The notes below the pieces were generated by a model. It saw only the letters and a list, made by a program, of their open reading frames with translations. It made no database searches and was not told where the DNA came from. A DNA stretch of 64,000 nt from Paenibacillus sp. (GTDB lineage: Bacteria; Bacillota; Bacilli; Paenibacillales; Paenibacillaceae), in contig JAFWEX010000129.1 in the NCBI GenBank assembly GCA_017512705.1, forward strand, positions 62,001 through 126,000. The letters run 5' to 3'. Position numbers and translations under genes: made by a program. This document shows positions 26,565 to 34,497 of the stretch, piece by piece. The number at the start of each line of letters is the position of its first letter. The first letter of the stretch is position 1.

Positions 26565-26726
26565 GGGATCGCTTCCTTATCATAGGGGCTCGGGTTTTGG
26601 TCTCTCGCTTCCCTTGGTTTGCTCCGCAAATCCAAAAGTCGCTCCATCCCAATACCCTCGCCCGGCAGTTTTCTTTTTTGGCCGATGTGGGCTTACCGCC
26701 CTCCATCCTGCCATCATTACAACAAC
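26565..26726. other. gap between the ArsC-like gene and the tandem repeat
   Basis: No gene with a start signal is seen. It contains a short hairpin GGTTTGC-TCC-GCAAATCC near 26620 and otherwise nothing recognised. Any promoter for the ArsC-like gene must lie here. Confidence 0.4.
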
Positions 26727-27120
26727 TCAAAGTTCTAAGGGCTTGTTAGCCTGCGGCGTGCTGTTCAGACGCTCTGCTCACTGAACTATTCCAACCCTTG
26801 AACACCTCATAGTTCCAAAGGTCCTTTAGCCTGCGGCGTGGCTGTTCAGACGCTTCGCTCGCTGAACTATCAACCCCTGAACACCTCAAAAGCCCAAAGG
26901 CCCTTTAGCCTGCGGCGTGCTGTTCAGACACTTTGCTCGCTGAACTATTCCAACCTCTGGACTCCCCAAAGTTCTAAAGGCTATTTAGCCTGCGGCGTGT
27001 TGTTCAGACGCTTTGCTCGCTGATCTTTTTCAACCCCTGGACACCTCAAAGTTCCAAAGACCCTTTAGCCTACGGCGTGCTGTTCAGACGCTTCACTCGC
27101 TGATCTTTTTCAACCCTGGT
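26727..27120. repeat. tandem repeat, about five copies of an 80-bp unit
   Basis: The landmark AGCCTGCGGCGTG (one copy has TACGG) starts at 26748, 26828, 26907, 26987 and 27067, a period of 79-80 bp. Each unit continues GTTCAGACGCTTTGCTCGCTGAAC, which can fold as an 8-bp stem with one bulged A. The last two copies have lost the CTGAAC arm (GCTGATCTTTTTC). Copies differ at roughly 10-20% of positions by eye. The array fills the intergenic space between rluA-like and arsC-like genes; 80 is not a multiple of three, so it does not encode a repeated peptide. Confidence 0.92.
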
Positions 27121-27141
27121 TACATTTCCAGCTTTTCTCAC

Positions 27142-28140
27142 CTATCCATTAGCTTTTTGCACAGTCTCTCTAGGTGCTGCTTCAATATCCAAGCGCTTTT
27201 CTAGCGCTGCCATATCTGGCGGCAATGGTGCGTGGAACGTCATGCGTTCCCGAAGAATGGGATGTTCAAATCTCAGTTCGCATGCATGCAACGCTTGACG
27301 CGCTATCCATGTATCCCGTTCCTCTCGAACACCCATTGTCTGTTCATCTACGTTATGCACAGGTAGCGTCTTATACATCTGATCACCGATCAACGGACAA
27401 CCAATGGATGTCATATGTACCCGGATCTGATGTGTCCTCCCACTCTCCAGCTTCAAACTAACCGCACTAGCACTGCCATCCGACCAGCGTGCCAGCGTAG
27501 TATACAACGTTCTAGCCGCATACCCGTTCGGTGTAACAATACGGCGATGCGGCTCCTCTGGATCACGGTCAATCGGACCGTCAACTGCTCCCTGTTCCGG
27601 AACAGGGCTGCCGTGCACCAGCGCGATATATTTTTTATCCACTGTGCCTGCGATCATTTGTTCCGACACGTGCTGATGCACGTACGGGTTTTTGGCAATG
27701 GCAAGCACGCCGGAAGTTTCCTGATCTAATCGGTGGATAGGCCGGAAGCGGAACTTTTCGCCTTTTTTTTGCCAATAATGCACCACACCATTCGCCAAAG
27801 TACCTGTATAATGTCCGTGGGTGGGATGAACGATAATTCCTGCATCCTTGTTCACAATCAGCAGATGTTCGTCTTCATACAGCACGGTAAACGGAATATC
27901 CTCTGGCAAAATATCATCGGATTCTTCTTGCTCCATCCGAACCTCCACCAGATCCCCTGTGCACACCTTCACACTGATGTATACCCGTTCACCATTAAGC
28001 ATAACCCCTTGCTCGGTGAGCTTAATTTTAGACAACAGCTTACGCGAAACCTGCAGCCGTTTCTGAAGCACGGTCTTCAACAGCCAGCCGTTCTCCGCTT
28101 CGGTCACTCTGTAGGTAATCGGCGCATAATACAAGCTCAT
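27142..28140 (-). CDS. RluA/RluD-family pseudouridine synthase
   Basis: A 332-residue enzyme that isomerises uridine in rRNA or tRNA. An N-terminal S4-like domain (about 15-75) precedes the catalytic domain with 'LLIVNKDAGIIVHPTHGH', the catalytic Asp in 'FRPIHRLDQETSGVLAIAKN' and 'LESGRTHQIRVHM'. The target base cannot be deduced. The ATG overlaps the stop of the adenosyltransferase gene (ATGA) and the ribosome binding site is weak, so translation is probably coupled. The C-terminal ~25 residues are a variable tail. Confidence 0.92.
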   Translation of the reverse strand: MSLYYAPITYRVTEAENGWLLKTVLQKRLQVSRKLLSKIKLTEQGVMLNGERVYISVKVCTGDLVEVRMEQEESDDILPEDIPFTVLYEDEHLLIVNKDAGIIVHPTHGHYTGTLANGVVHYWQKKGEKFRFRPIHRLDQETSGVLAIAKNPYVHQHVSEQMIAGTVDKKYIALVHGSPVPEQGAVDGPIDRDPEEPHRRIVTPNGYAARTLYTTLARWSDGSASAVSLKLESGRTHQIRVHMTSIGCPLIGDQMYKTLPVHNVDEQTMGVREERDTWIARQALHACELRFEHPILRERMTFHAPLPPDMAALEKRLDIEAAPRETVQKANG

Positions 28141-28712
28141 TCTTTACGGCGGAATACTTTTTTGCTCCGCACATATTCAATATCAGCAACTTGTTGTCTC
28201 GCATTGGCTGTCCGTGCAACAACAAAGAAATAATCAGATAAACGGTTTAAATACCGACGCACCGACGGATTAATATCCGTATGCTGTCCAAGCGTAACGG
28301 TACGACGCTCAGCGCGGCGGCATACCGTACGACACACGTGCAGAGCAGATGAGAGCTGGCTTCCCCCGGGAATAATAAAACGTTCCACTTTCGGGTTCTC
28401 GGCATCGTATTGATCAATCCAATCCTCCAGACGTGTGACCATCTCATCGTGCACTTTGTATTTTGTTTCACTTAACCGCACAAAAGCCAAATCAGATCCG
28501 CAGTCAAACAGTTCCTGCTGCACTTCCAACAGATGTTCACGCAGGTCTTCGAAATCCCCATTGGCAGAATCAATTAGACTAATGGCTTGGCCAACAAAGC
28601 AATTCAATTCATCAATCGTACCATAAGCTTCAACTCGGTCATCATCTTTGATAACCCGGCCTCCAATCACTGAAGTCTGACCTTCATCACCGGTTCGTGT
28701 ATAAATCCCCAT
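28137..28712 (-). CDS. PduO-type cob(I)alamin adenosyltransferase
   Basis: This 191-residue protein transfers adenosine from ATP to cobalamin. The N-terminal ATP-binding stretch is 'MGIYTRTGDEGQTSVIGGRV'. 'ELNCFVGQA' and the C-terminal 'RRAERRTVTLGQ' with 'YLNRLSDYFFVVAR' are typical PduO motifs. It lies upstream of the pseudouridine synthase (4-bp overlap) and downstream of cobU, so a small B12-salvage group is evident. Start is ATG behind TGGAGGGATTAGG. Confidence 0.94.
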   Translation of the reverse strand: MGIYTRTGDEGQTSVIGGRVIKDDDRVEAYGTIDELNCFVGQAISLIDSANGDFEDLREHLLEVQQELFDCGSDLAFVRLSETKYKVHDEMVTRLEDWIDQYDAENPKVERFIIPGGSQLSSALHVCRTVCRRAERRTVTLGQHTDINPSVRRYLNRLSDYFFVVARTANARQQVADIEYVRSKKVFRRKE

Positions 28713-28795
28713 CCTAATCCCTCCAATTATATATTTATGTCTTATCCATAATATTGAAGCATCATCTTACCCGACCTTGTTACGCCCGTATATCC

Positions 28796-29332
28796 TTAAT
28801 CTTCATAACGCAATTGCAGACTTCTCAGATCAATCGCAAGACCGGATACCAACATGAACATCTTCTCTGCATGCGTCTGCAAGATCCGGTTAACTGAAGC
28901 CATTCTCGCCGCAAAAACACGTTCCTCTTCTGACGGATTCAAACTAGCGTGCATCTCGTTTGTAATAACAAGTATTTTCCCCTGATAAGACAGCAGCGCA
29001 TCCATTAAACGTTGCGTTTCCATACGTTGTTGATCTAAATCTTCGGTCGCCTTGAAGCTAGCAGCCATCCAGGAGGTAAGACTGTCTACAATCAAAATGC
29101 GCTGATCTGCCAGAAACAGATTCGATTCTCTGTTAATCTGGATCACAACATCTGCGAGCTTAGAACCCTTCCCGGCTTGAATAGCACGATAGTGAGCAGA
29201 TGGCAATTCGGGAATAACGGGATCATGATCACCAGTGGATAAATATACACCTTCCTGAGTCAATTGAGCCGCGTATTTTAGCGCAAAGCGCGTCTTTCCG
29301 CTGCCTAAGCCGCCCGTGACCATAATCAGCAA
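28796..29332 (-). CDS. cobU: adenosylcobinamide kinase/guanylyltransferase (CobU-like)
   Basis: A 178-residue P-loop protein with Walker A 'TGGLGSGKTRFAL' at the N-terminus, 'ILIVDSLTSWMAASF' and 'GKILVITNEMH' in the order expected for CobU. CobU phosphorylates and then GMP-activates adenosylcobinamide in nucleotide-loop assembly. Some catalytic details are less standard ('VYLSTGDHDPVIPE'), so a diverged paralogue is possible. TTG at 29332 lies 7 bp after GGAGG and is preferred over the ATG 9 bp further in. Confidence 0.78.
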   Translation of the reverse strand: MLIMVTGGLGSGKTRFALKYAAQLTQEGVYLSTGDHDPVIPELPSAHYRAIQAGKGSKLADVVIQINRESNLFLADQRILIVDSLTSWMAASFKATEDLDQQRMETQRLMDALLSYQGKILVITNEMHASLNPSEEERVFAARMASVNRILQTHAEKMFMLVSGLAIDLRSLQLRYED

Positions 29333-29368
29333 TCCGCTCCCTCCTTCCCTACCTGTTCTAAATAGCGA

Positions 29369-29920
29369 TTACTCGGTCAGTGCTTTGAGTACTTTTTTCG
29401 ACTCTTCTGAATTCGCCGCAGATAAAGGAATGGTGGCGAACAGATTGCTTGGGGCATAGTTTACATCCTTGAACATTTGCATGTTTTCAAGCGGAATGCC
29501 GTACAGACGGGTTTCTTTTTTCATATCCGAGCCATCATCGCCCTTCCCTTTTTCAACCAATATCGAGCCTTCGAACACACCGCGCTCATATTTCTTCACA
29601 TCAAACACATCGTCTAGCGGAACATTCGATCCGTTCTGACCGTACTGTTTCATATCATTTTCAGGCAAAATGAAGATGTCGTGTTCGCCTGCAGCGTATT
29701 CAACCATTATTTTTTGCACATCATACATCGCACTTGTAATGATTTCTACTTTAGGCTCTTCCCCGAGCTTTTTCTGCAAATTGGTTTGCAATTGCTCCGA
29801 AATAGTGGATGGGTTACCTTGATTATCAATAATAAACACTGTGAATCCGTCTTTGCCGCCACACCCAGCTAATACAAAGATTAATGAAATGATTGCGGCT
29901 AGTCCCCAAAATCTCTTCAT
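29369..29920 (-). CDS. lipoprotein of unknown function
   Basis: A 183-residue protein with a lipoprotein signal peptide (lipobox 'VLAGC', Cys20). The mature part is a mixed alpha/beta domain without Cys and with several acidic loops, for example 'EYAAGEHDIFILPENDMKQY' and 'PLDDVFDVKKYERG'. It resembles a small, truncated solute-binding or substrate-sensing fold, but no family is recognised. It lies 36 bp upstream of cobU on the same strand and may be co-transcribed. A role in cobinamide handling is possible only by context. Confidence 0.75.
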   Translation of the reverse strand: MKRFWGLAAIISLIFVLAGCGGKDGFTVFIIDNQGNPSTISEQLQTNLQKKLGEEPKVEIITSAMYDVQKIMVEYAAGEHDIFILPENDMKQYGQNGSNVPLDDVFDVKKYERGVFEGSILVEKGKGDDGSDMKKETRLYGIPLENMQMFKDVNYAPSNLFATIPLSAANSEESKKVLKALTE

Positions 29921-30014
29921 TCCAGTTCCCCCTTTAGTCTCCTAAGTCCAATATATCACAATTGTTCCACGCAAAAAAACAACACTTGTCAACGAGCGCC
30001 CATAGATGCGTGCA

Positions 30015-30042
30015 ACAAAAAAGAGATCCTCTCGGATCTCCT
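30015..30042 (-). terminator. intrinsic terminator of the Spo0E-like gene
   Basis: On the minus strand GAGATCC-GAGA-GGATCTC-TTTTTTG. Confidence 0.85.
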
Positions 30043-30105
30043 TCTACACCATGTTATTTAAATATTCACCAGCGAATATTTAGCATTTATCAATGGTACA
30101 TCTCA

Positions 30106-30372
30106 TTACTTGGGTTTGACTGGATTAGCCTTCATATATTCGTTAATCTTCAAGTCCAGCAAGCTGCTGATCTCAATGACTATATCCGATGTAAATGATT
30201 TCTCTTCCAGAAAAATCTGTTCCATCTTACTTCGGAGCATACGGATCTCATCTTCCAAGGAAATGTTATGCAAGGATGCGTCATCAGGGTTCACCAACCA
30301 TCGGTCGCCATGATCGCTTTCTGCAAGAACGTGTCCACGATTTGTCGGTAAATCATATTCAACACAAAACAA
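30106..30372 (-). CDS. Spo0E-family aspartyl-phosphate phosphatase
   Basis: An 88-residue protein whose C-terminal half fits the Spo0E pattern: 'LEDEIRMLRSKMEQIFLEEK', then 'EISSLLDLKINEYM' with the family SxxxD signature (Ser-x-x-x-Asp). These phosphatases dephosphorylate Spo0A~P and delay sporulation. The N-terminal ~35 residues ('CVEYDLPTNRGHVLAESDHG' and on) are longer than in classical members and resemble no family I know. The start is TTG, 7 bp after GAGGAGGGG. A TGA-TATAAT extended -10 element lies at 30439-30431. Confidence 0.82.
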   Translation of the reverse strand: MFCVEYDLPTNRGHVLAESDHGDRWLVNPDDASLHNISLEDEIRMLRSKMEQIFLEEKSFTSDIVIEISSLLDLKINEYMKANPVKPK

Positions 30373-30514
30373 AGCTAACCCCTCCTCAGAAAATATTTTC
30401 CAAATATATGAAAACTCATTTCAAATTGAAATTATATCACAATATTTTGTAAAAGAAAGTATTTTTTTGGAAAAGTTCCATATATCTTTTTTATTGATGC
30501 TTATTACTTAAGTC

Positions 30515-31723
30515 TTAACCCTCTTTTTGAATTTTGTAAACAAAATTTCCGATTCGTTCCAATGCTTCGTTCAACTGAGATACTGAGGTTGCATAAGAGC
30601 AGCGTAAAAAGCCCTCACCTTGCGGACCAAATACGTTTCCAGGTACAGCAGCCACCTTGTTCTCCGTTAACAAACGCTCAGCAAATATATCGGAACTCAG
30701 ACCCGTCTTCTGAATACTCGGAAAAGCGTAGAATGCTCCCTGAGGTTCATGACAATCCAGACCGATATCACGGAATCCTTGCACAATCAAACGTCTCCGC
30801 TGATTATAGGATTCGACCATTCGATCTTTTTCGCCCAGTCCGTTCGTCAACGCTTCAAGAGCCGCGACCTGACCCATTGCCGGTGCACACATTACGGTAT
30901 ACTGGTGAATCTTAAGCATCGCTGCAATGAGTTCGGGATGTCCGCACATATACCCGATCCGCCAGCCCGTCATTGCAAATGCCTTAGAAAAACCACTTAC
31001 CAAAATCGTGCGGTCTTTCATATCCGGAATTGAAGGAAAGCTGACATGTTTTTGATTATACGTCAGTTCAGCATAGATTTCGTCAGCAATCACGATCAGA
31101 TCATGTTTTTTGATGACTTCTGCGATAGGCAGCCAGTCTTCATATGTCATAATCGCCCCTGTAGGGTTGCTTGGATAACACAAAATAACGACTTTTGACT
31201 TCGGTGTGATGCTCGCTTCAAGCGCTTCAGCCGTTAGCTTGAACTGATCCTTCGCATACGTGTCCACCCCAACTGGAATACCACCGCCAATGGATGCAAT
31301 TGGGGAGTAAGCCACATAAGAGGGCTCCGGAATAAGGATTTCATCACCGGGTACAATCAGTGCACGCAAAGCCAGGTCGATTGCTTCACTCCCGCCCACA
31401 GTGACAATAATCTCATCTTTAGGATCATACGATGTATCAAACTGTTTGCTCAGATAATTGCTGATTGCTTCACGCAGCTTCGGCATACCAGCATTGGATG
31501 TATAACTGGTCATACCTCTTTCAAGTGAATAAACGCAAGCTTCACGCATATGCCACGGTGTTATGAAATCCGGTTCCCCTACACCAAGCGTAATGATATC
31601 TTTGTTGTCACCCACCAGATCAAAAAACTTACGAATTCCGGACGGCGGGATCTGCTTGACAAGTGGAGCCAAATACGAGGACATTGTTTTGTTATTTCCG
31701 GTTGTTTGTTCATTCACTATCAT
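30515..31723 (-). CDS. alaT: PLP aminotransferase, class I/II (AlaT-like)
   Basis: A 402-residue fold-type I aminotransferase with 'ITLGVGEPDFITPWHMR', 'CYPSNPTGAIMTYEDWL', 'VIADEIYAELTY' and the PLP lysine in 'SGFSKAFAMTGWRIGYMCGH'. It lies 13 bp after an Lrp/AsnC regulator gene, the same order as B. subtilis alaR-alaT (yugG-yugH), where AlaT makes alanine from pyruvate. The symbol rests on this synteny and overall similarity. The stop is close to a T-rich region without a clear hairpin. Confidence 0.85.
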   Translation of the reverse strand: MIVNEQTTGNNKTMSSYLAPLVKQIPPSGIRKFFDLVGDNKDIITLGVGEPDFITPWHMREACVYSLERGMTSYTSNAGMPKLREAISNYLSKQFDTSYDPKDEIIVTVGGSEAIDLALRALIVPGDEILIPEPSYVAYSPIASIGGGIPVGVDTYAKDQFKLTAEALEASITPKSKVVILCYPSNPTGAIMTYEDWLPIAEVIKKHDLIVIADEIYAELTYNQKHVSFPSIPDMKDRTILVSGFSKAFAMTGWRIGYMCGHPELIAAMLKIHQYTVMCAPAMGQVAALEALTNGLGEKDRMVESYNQRRRLIVQGFRDIGLDCHEPQGAFYAFPSIQKTGLSSDIFAERLLTENKVAAVPGNVFGPQGEGFLRCSYATSVSQLNEALERIGNFVYKIQKEG

Positions 31724-31736
31724 GACACATCTTCCT

Positions 31737-32237
31737 TTACGGCGAGATCATGAGACGGTTATCTTCCTGATGGTCTTCAAAAATAATCCCGTCCTGCTTA
31801 TATTTTTTAAGAATAAAATTGGTCTTGGTTGAAAGTACTGAGTCAATAGGAGAAAGCTTCTCCGATACAAAATTAGCGACTTCACGTAGGTTGCCACCCT
31901 CTACTTCAACAAGCAGATCGTAAGCACCTGACATGAGGTAAACAGACTTCACTTGTGGATAGAGATAAACACGCTCGGCGATTCCTTCGAACCCCCGGCC
32001 GCGCTCGGGCGTAATTTGAACCTCGATCAAGGCTGTTACTTTCTCATCGTCAATCTTGCTCCAATTCACTACGGTGGCATATTTCACGATGACATGTTCT
32101 TGTTCAAGCTGTGCTACAGCCGCTTTGATCTTATCTTCTGACTCCCCCAGCAGTGTTGACAGCAGAGCAGGAGTTCTTCTCGCATCTTCTTTCAATAGAT
32201 CCAGAACCTTGAGTTGCAGATCATCCAAATCTTTCAT
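31737..32237 (-). CDS. alaR: Lrp/AsnC-family regulator (AlaR-like)
   Basis: A 166-residue protein with an N-terminal helix-turn-helix (about 5-60, 'LLKEDARRTPALLSTLLGES') and a C-terminal RAM ligand-binding domain (about 70-145, 'TALIEVQITPERGRGFEGIA', 'YLMSGAYDLLVEVEG'). It sits directly upstream of the aminotransferase. In B. subtilis AlaR controls that gene. ATG at 32237 follows TGGAGGG by 7 bp; an in-frame start further upstream lacks a signal. Confidence 0.88.
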   Translation of the reverse strand: MKDLDDLQLKVLDLLKEDARRTPALLSTLLGESEDKIKAAVAQLEQEHVIVKYATVVNWSKIDDEKVTALIEVQITPERGRGFEGIAERVYLYPQVKSVYLMSGAYDLLVEVEGGNLREVANFVSEKLSPIDSVLSTKTNFILKKYKQDGIIFEDHQEDNRLMISP

Positions 32238-32316
32238 CGTTTTTCCCTCCAGCATCATCCAGGCTCCTAAAATGAATTAATACTTATATTACATGAATTT
32301 AACGTCAATGCATAGA

Positions 32317-32353
32317 CAAAAGACCGCCTGCCCTCAATTCAGGCAAGCGGTGG
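32317..32353 (-). terminator. intrinsic terminator of the coat-protein operon
   Basis: On the minus strand ACCGCTTGCC-TGAATTGA-GGGCAGGCGGT-CTTTT is a 10-bp hairpin about 40 bp after the CotF-like stop. Confidence 0.8.
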
Positions 32354-32393
32354 TATGGTCTCAGGGATATGCTTCAAACCCCCTATCCATAGG

Positions 32394-32777
32394 TTACATG
32401 TAATAAGGGTTACCGTAATTCGGCTGACGCGGAGACACATTTGGAATTTGGCTGTACGGACTGTTTTGCACTTGTTTCTCCTGCACAAATTGTTGACATT
32501 TTTGTTGTGCCTGGTGTGCAGACTGGATCTGCTTGTCCAAGTCCTGCCGCGGTGCTTTGGCAGAAGCCGAATACATATTGTTCTGTTGCATCAGGTTGAA
32601 CAGTTCACCTTGCAGCCGGAGCGTATCATTCGTCAAATTATTGAACATGCTGCGAACCATGGGGCAAGAAGCTTCCGTTGTTGCTGTTGTGTACTCTCGC
32701 GAAGTGCGTCTTAGATCAGCGAGAATGCTTTTTAACAAATCCTGTTCCTGCATGAAATTACCAGTTTGATTGTTCAT
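32394..32777 (-). CDS. CotF-like spore coat protein
   Basis: A 127-residue protein. The N-terminal ~85 residues form the CotF four-helix pattern ('EQDLLKSILADLRRTSREYT', 'MFNNLTNDTLRLQGELFNLM') and the Gln/Pro/Tyr-rich tail ends in 'NYGNPYYM', as in many coat proteins. It starts with ATG behind ATAGGAGGAG. A smaller helical partner gene lies 45 bp upstream on the same strand, behind a sporulation-type promoter. Confidence 0.85.
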   Translation of the reverse strand: MNNQTGNFMQEQDLLKSILADLRRTSREYTTATTEASCPMVRSMFNNLTNDTLRLQGELFNLMQQNNMYSASAKAPRQDLDKQIQSAHQAQQKCQQFVQEKQVQNSPYSQIPNVSPRQPNYGNPYYM

Positions 32778-32822
32778 GTGTTCTCCTCCTATAAGCTGAT
32801 AATGCATAATGCTAGTTGTGAA

Positions 32823-33056
32823 TTAATGAGATTGGGATGGGGCAAGGTTCTGATGCTGGTGCAATGTCTGGATCAACGTATTCAAATGCTGCTCATGGGA
32901 GCGGGCATACTGATTCAATGCCTGCTGGATAGCGGAATGGGTGGAAATGGAAGCTGTGGCTGCACATTGTTTGATCAGCATCTCCTCGTTCGAGATGGAG
33001 TCGGCAATATAGTTCAGTTCCTTAGGACTCAGTGCTTGCATCTGTGAATTTTGCAT
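32823..33056 (-). CDS. small helical protein, first gene of the coat operon
   Basis: A 77-residue, Gln/His-rich protein without hydrophobic segments. 'LSPKELNYIADSISNEEMLI' and 'QALNQYARSHEQHLNTLIQT' resemble the paired helices of CotF/ferritin-like coat proteins, so it may be a short CotF relative that pairs with the next product. It starts with ATG, 9 bp after AAGGAGG. The transcript probably starts from the sigma-G/E-like promoter at 33095-33123. Confidence 0.75.
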   Translation of the reverse strand: MQNSQMQALSPKELNYIADSISNEEMLIKQCAATASISTHSAIQQALNQYARSHEQHLNTLIQTLHQHQNLAPSQSH

Positions 33057-33094
33057 GTACGTCTTACCTCCTTGATCTAAAGTTTATGCGAGCT

Positions 33095-33123
33095 TATTAT
33101 GACCTGGAATTGCAAAACTATAC
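33095..33123 (-). promoter_or_regulatory. sporulation-type (sigma-G-like) promoter of the coat operon
   Basis: On the minus strand GTATA (33123-33119) and CATAATA (33101-33095) are 17 bp apart, fitting sigma-G (GHATR/CATNHTA). A sigma-E reading (ATA...CATAATA) is also possible. Confidence 0.6.
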
Positions 33124-33151
33124 CAATGTGATGACAAAGGAGATGTTTCAG

Positions 33152-34372
33152 ATGGACCTCGTTTATGGCACACCTTACTGGCCTTCTACTTATAAATCGG
33201 ATGTGGGTTACTCCTCTTTAGAAACGGATATTTCATGTGACTGCCTGATAATAGGGGGTGGTATGGGAGGTGCACTTACTTCCAAATTGCTTTCACAGCG
33301 CGGTTTCGATACGGTTGTAATTGATAAGCGGAAGATCGCTCATGGTAGCAGTTCAGCAAATACGGGATTGCTGCAATATACCAATGACAAAACGTTGACT
33401 TCGTGTATAAACACATTTGGCGAAGAAAAAGGCGTCCGCTTTTATCAGCTGTGCCGTGAAGCCATGCAGCACCTTGCAGAGATTGCAGGGAGTCTGAAGA
33501 CAGATCCTTGGTTTATTCCGCGAAACAGCTTTTGTTTTGCCAGCGTTGAGGAAGATGTTGCTTTGCTTGAGGAAGAATATCGAACCTTGCAAAAATACGG
33601 TTTTGAAGCAGAGCTGTGGGAAGCAGATCAGATAAAAAACCATTTTCCATTTGAGAAACCGGCTGCACTGTACACGAAGGGGGATGCTGAAGTCAACCCG
33701 TATCGCTTTGTTCAAGCCCTATTTGAATCAGCCATTCAACATGGAGCACGAATCTACGAACAAACGGAAATGATTCATTGTGACTATGACGATGAAGGTG
33801 TGTGGTGTTACACTCCCAAAGGCAAAATTCGAGCGAAAAAGGTTGTCTACGCTGCCGGTTATGAAACTCAGGAGATTAAGAAAGACCGGGGGGCATATCT
33901 GAAATCAACATATGCGATCATAACCAAACCTCTGCCCGATCTGAGTAGTTGGTATGAGCAGGCCATGATTTGGGAGACAGCGCGTCCTTATCTATATATG
34001 CGTACCACGCCAGACCATCGAATCATAGCGGGAGGACTGGATGAAGAAATACCTGATCAGGATCAGCGTGAACTGCGTGCCAAAAATCAAGGCGATGTTC
34101 TGCTGGAAGAAGTCAAATCCTATTTCCCACTTGATGCACTTGAAATTGACTATGTCTGGGGTGCAGTGTTTGGCAATACACATGATGGCCTCCCCCTCAT
34201 TGGAACACATCCAGAATATCCACACTCTTACTTTGTCGAGGGCTACGGGGGGAACGGAACGGTATATAGCATGATTGCTGCTTCCCTGATAGCAGATGCC
34301 ATCAGTGGTGTCGAGAATGAAGATATGAAGCTATTCTCTCTTACGAGAACCAGCAAACCTTCTCCAGCATAA
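33152..34372 (+). CDS. FAD-dependent oxidoreductase (DAO family)
   Basis: A 406-residue flavoprotein with the dinucleotide-binding loop 'CLIIGGGMGGALTSKLLSQR' at about 28-47, 'GSSSANTGLLQY' after it, and the C-terminal DAO motif 'YFVEGYGGNGTVYSMIAASL'. It likely oxidises an amine or amino-acid substrate; no specificity residues are recognised. ATG at 33152 lies 9 bp after AAAGGAG. The region before it is the promoter area of the divergent coat operon, so the frame's upstream extension is not coding. Confidence 0.85.
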   Translation: MDLVYGTPYWPSTYKSDVGYSSLETDISCDCLIIGGGMGGALTSKLLSQRGFDTVVIDKRKIAHGSSSANTGLLQYTNDKTLTSCINTFGEEKGVRFYQLCREAMQHLAEIAGSLKTDPWFIPRNSFCFASVEEDVALLEEEYRTLQKYGFEAELWEADQIKNHFPFEKPAALYTKGDAEVNPYRFVQALFESAIQHGARIYEQTEMIHCDYDDEGVWCYTPKGKIRAKKVVYAAGYETQEIKKDRGAYLKSTYAIITKPLPDLSSWYEQAMIWETARPYLYMRTTPDHRIIAGGLDEEIPDQDQRELRAKNQGDVLLEEVKSYFPLDALEIDYVWGAVFGNTHDGLPLIGTHPEYPHSYFVEGYGGNGTVYSMIAASLIADAISGVENEDMKLFSLTRTSKPSPA

Positions 34373-34416
34373 AAATGAACATGGTTTAAAATAGACTATA
34401 CGGTTGTCATCAGCAT

Positions 34417-34469
34417 AAAAGGGTACAACATTAGGAAAGATTAAACTTTCTCTATGTTGTACCCTTTTC
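34417..34469. terminator. bidirectional terminator
   Basis: AAAGGGTACAACAT...ATGTTGTACCCTTTT is a 14-bp inverted repeat with an inner GAAAG/CTTTC stem, between the convergent oxidoreductase (+) and MFS (-) genes. Confidence 0.92.
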
Positions 34470-34497
34470 ATATCATGTTATAGATCTAGTTTTAAAA

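Noticed and set aside
26727..27120. CRISPR-like array
   Set aside because: The 80-bp units follow each other directly and vary along their whole length; there are no unique spacers between short identical repeats, and no cas genes are near.
26838..27204. Short plus-strand ORFs inside the tandem repeat, with similar peptides
   Set aside because: They arise because each repeat unit is similar; the period is not a multiple of three, starts lack ribosome binding sites and the peptides change frame from copy to copy.
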